Assembly (NCBI GenBank): GCA_031267485.1
Contig: JAIRYY010000284.1
Coordinates: 1 to 6,274 of the forward strand
Direction of reading: 5' to 3'
From: Tannerella sp.
GTDB taxonomy: Bacteria > Bacteroidota > Bacteroidia > Bacteroidales > Tannerellaceae
Length of the DNA: 6,274 nt
Below, one piece after another: positions 6,240 to 6,274 of this stretch. The notes below the pieces were generated by a model. That model made no database searches. It was not told the DNA's origin and saw only the letters and a list, made by a program, of their open reading frames with translations. The translations under genes and the position numbers were made by a program. Positions within the stretch are counted from its first letter, which is position 1. Each line of letters starts with the position of its first letter.

Positions 6240-6274
6240 CCCGTCACCAGCGAGGAGGAACGACGAAGCAATCC
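6240..6274. repeat. 35-bp direct repeat, copy 2 (reaches window edge)
   Basis: This is identical to copy 1 at 6156-6190. The window ends exactly at the last matching base, so the true repeat may be longer and further copies may follow outside. The bases just before the two copies differ (AGT before copy 1, GTA before copy 2), so the left boundary is at the CCC. Confidence 0.85.

Larger units (their letters stand above)
6083..6274. other. Intergenic region upstream of susCD carrying a repeat pair
   Basis: An AT-rich part (6083-6118) passes abruptly into GC-rich DNA that holds two copies of a 35-bp repeat and a 49-nt unique spacer (6191-6239). The spacer can form a small hairpin (CCGGAGACA 6208-6216 against TGTCCGG 6222-6228, with one bulge). 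Frames are open across the repeat part on both strands, but no credible start is seen and neither translation looks like protein. I therefore call no gene here. Confidence 0.6.

Noticed and set aside
6156..6274. A CRISPR array
   Set aside because: Only two repeats are visible, the 49-nt gap is longer than the repeat, and no cas gene is in the window. A dispersed intergenic repeat explains it better, though sequence beyond the edge would settle it.
6143..6274. A partial minus-strand gene entering from the right (44 open codons, 84-bp period in frame)
   Set aside because: The frame is made mostly of the repeat, is low in complexity (Ser/Gly/Leu/Arg), and the plus strand is equally open. No evidence favours coding.

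Overview
The window looks like a chromosomal piece of a Bacteroidales (Bacteroidota) genome. Three things point there: a SusC/SusD-type outer-membrane uptake pair, two promoter boxes that fit the Bacteroidota consensus (TTTG, spacer, TAnnTTTG), and starts without Shine-Dalgarno sequences but with A/T-rich leaders. The susC/susD genes are GC-rich while the intergenic DNA is AT-rich. The genus cannot be resolved from this sequence.

Layout: (1) positions 1-144 hold the C-terminal end of an unrecognised plus-strand gene that enters from the left. (2) Positions 132-443 hold a compound repeat. A 129-nt imperfect hairpin (213-341) is flanked by two directly repeated blocks (165-212, 342-390), each with two TGTCCC..GGGACA palindromes, and the whole is framed by a perfect 13-bp AT-rich inverted repeat (136-148 / 427-439). 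(3) A plus-strand promoter (about 453-480) precedes a small gene (510-905) for a 131-residue membrane protein of unknown function, with about four predicted helices. (4) A strong hairpin terminator (884-919) lies between this gene and the convergent susCD operon and contains the small gene's stop codon. (5) On the minus strand, susC-like (5952-2647) and susD-like (2628-958) genes are separated by 18 nt and form one operon, driven by a good promoter at 6082-6053. (6) The right end (6083-6274) is intergenic and holds two perfect copies of a 35-bp repeat; the second copy is cut by the window edge.

The susC product is a TonB-dependent outer-membrane channel with a CarboxypepD_reg-like domain, and the susD product is a surface lipoprotein of the SusD-like_2 type that should act as its lid. 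Together they import a ligand that cannot be named here, because no enzyme, sensor or sigma/anti-sigma gene lies in the window. The protein-coding content is ordinary. The least explained part is the compound foldback element at 132-443. In its paired segments all four simple non-Watson-Crick positions are G-U compatible on the plus strand, which suggests a structured RNA or a folding single-stranded mobile element.
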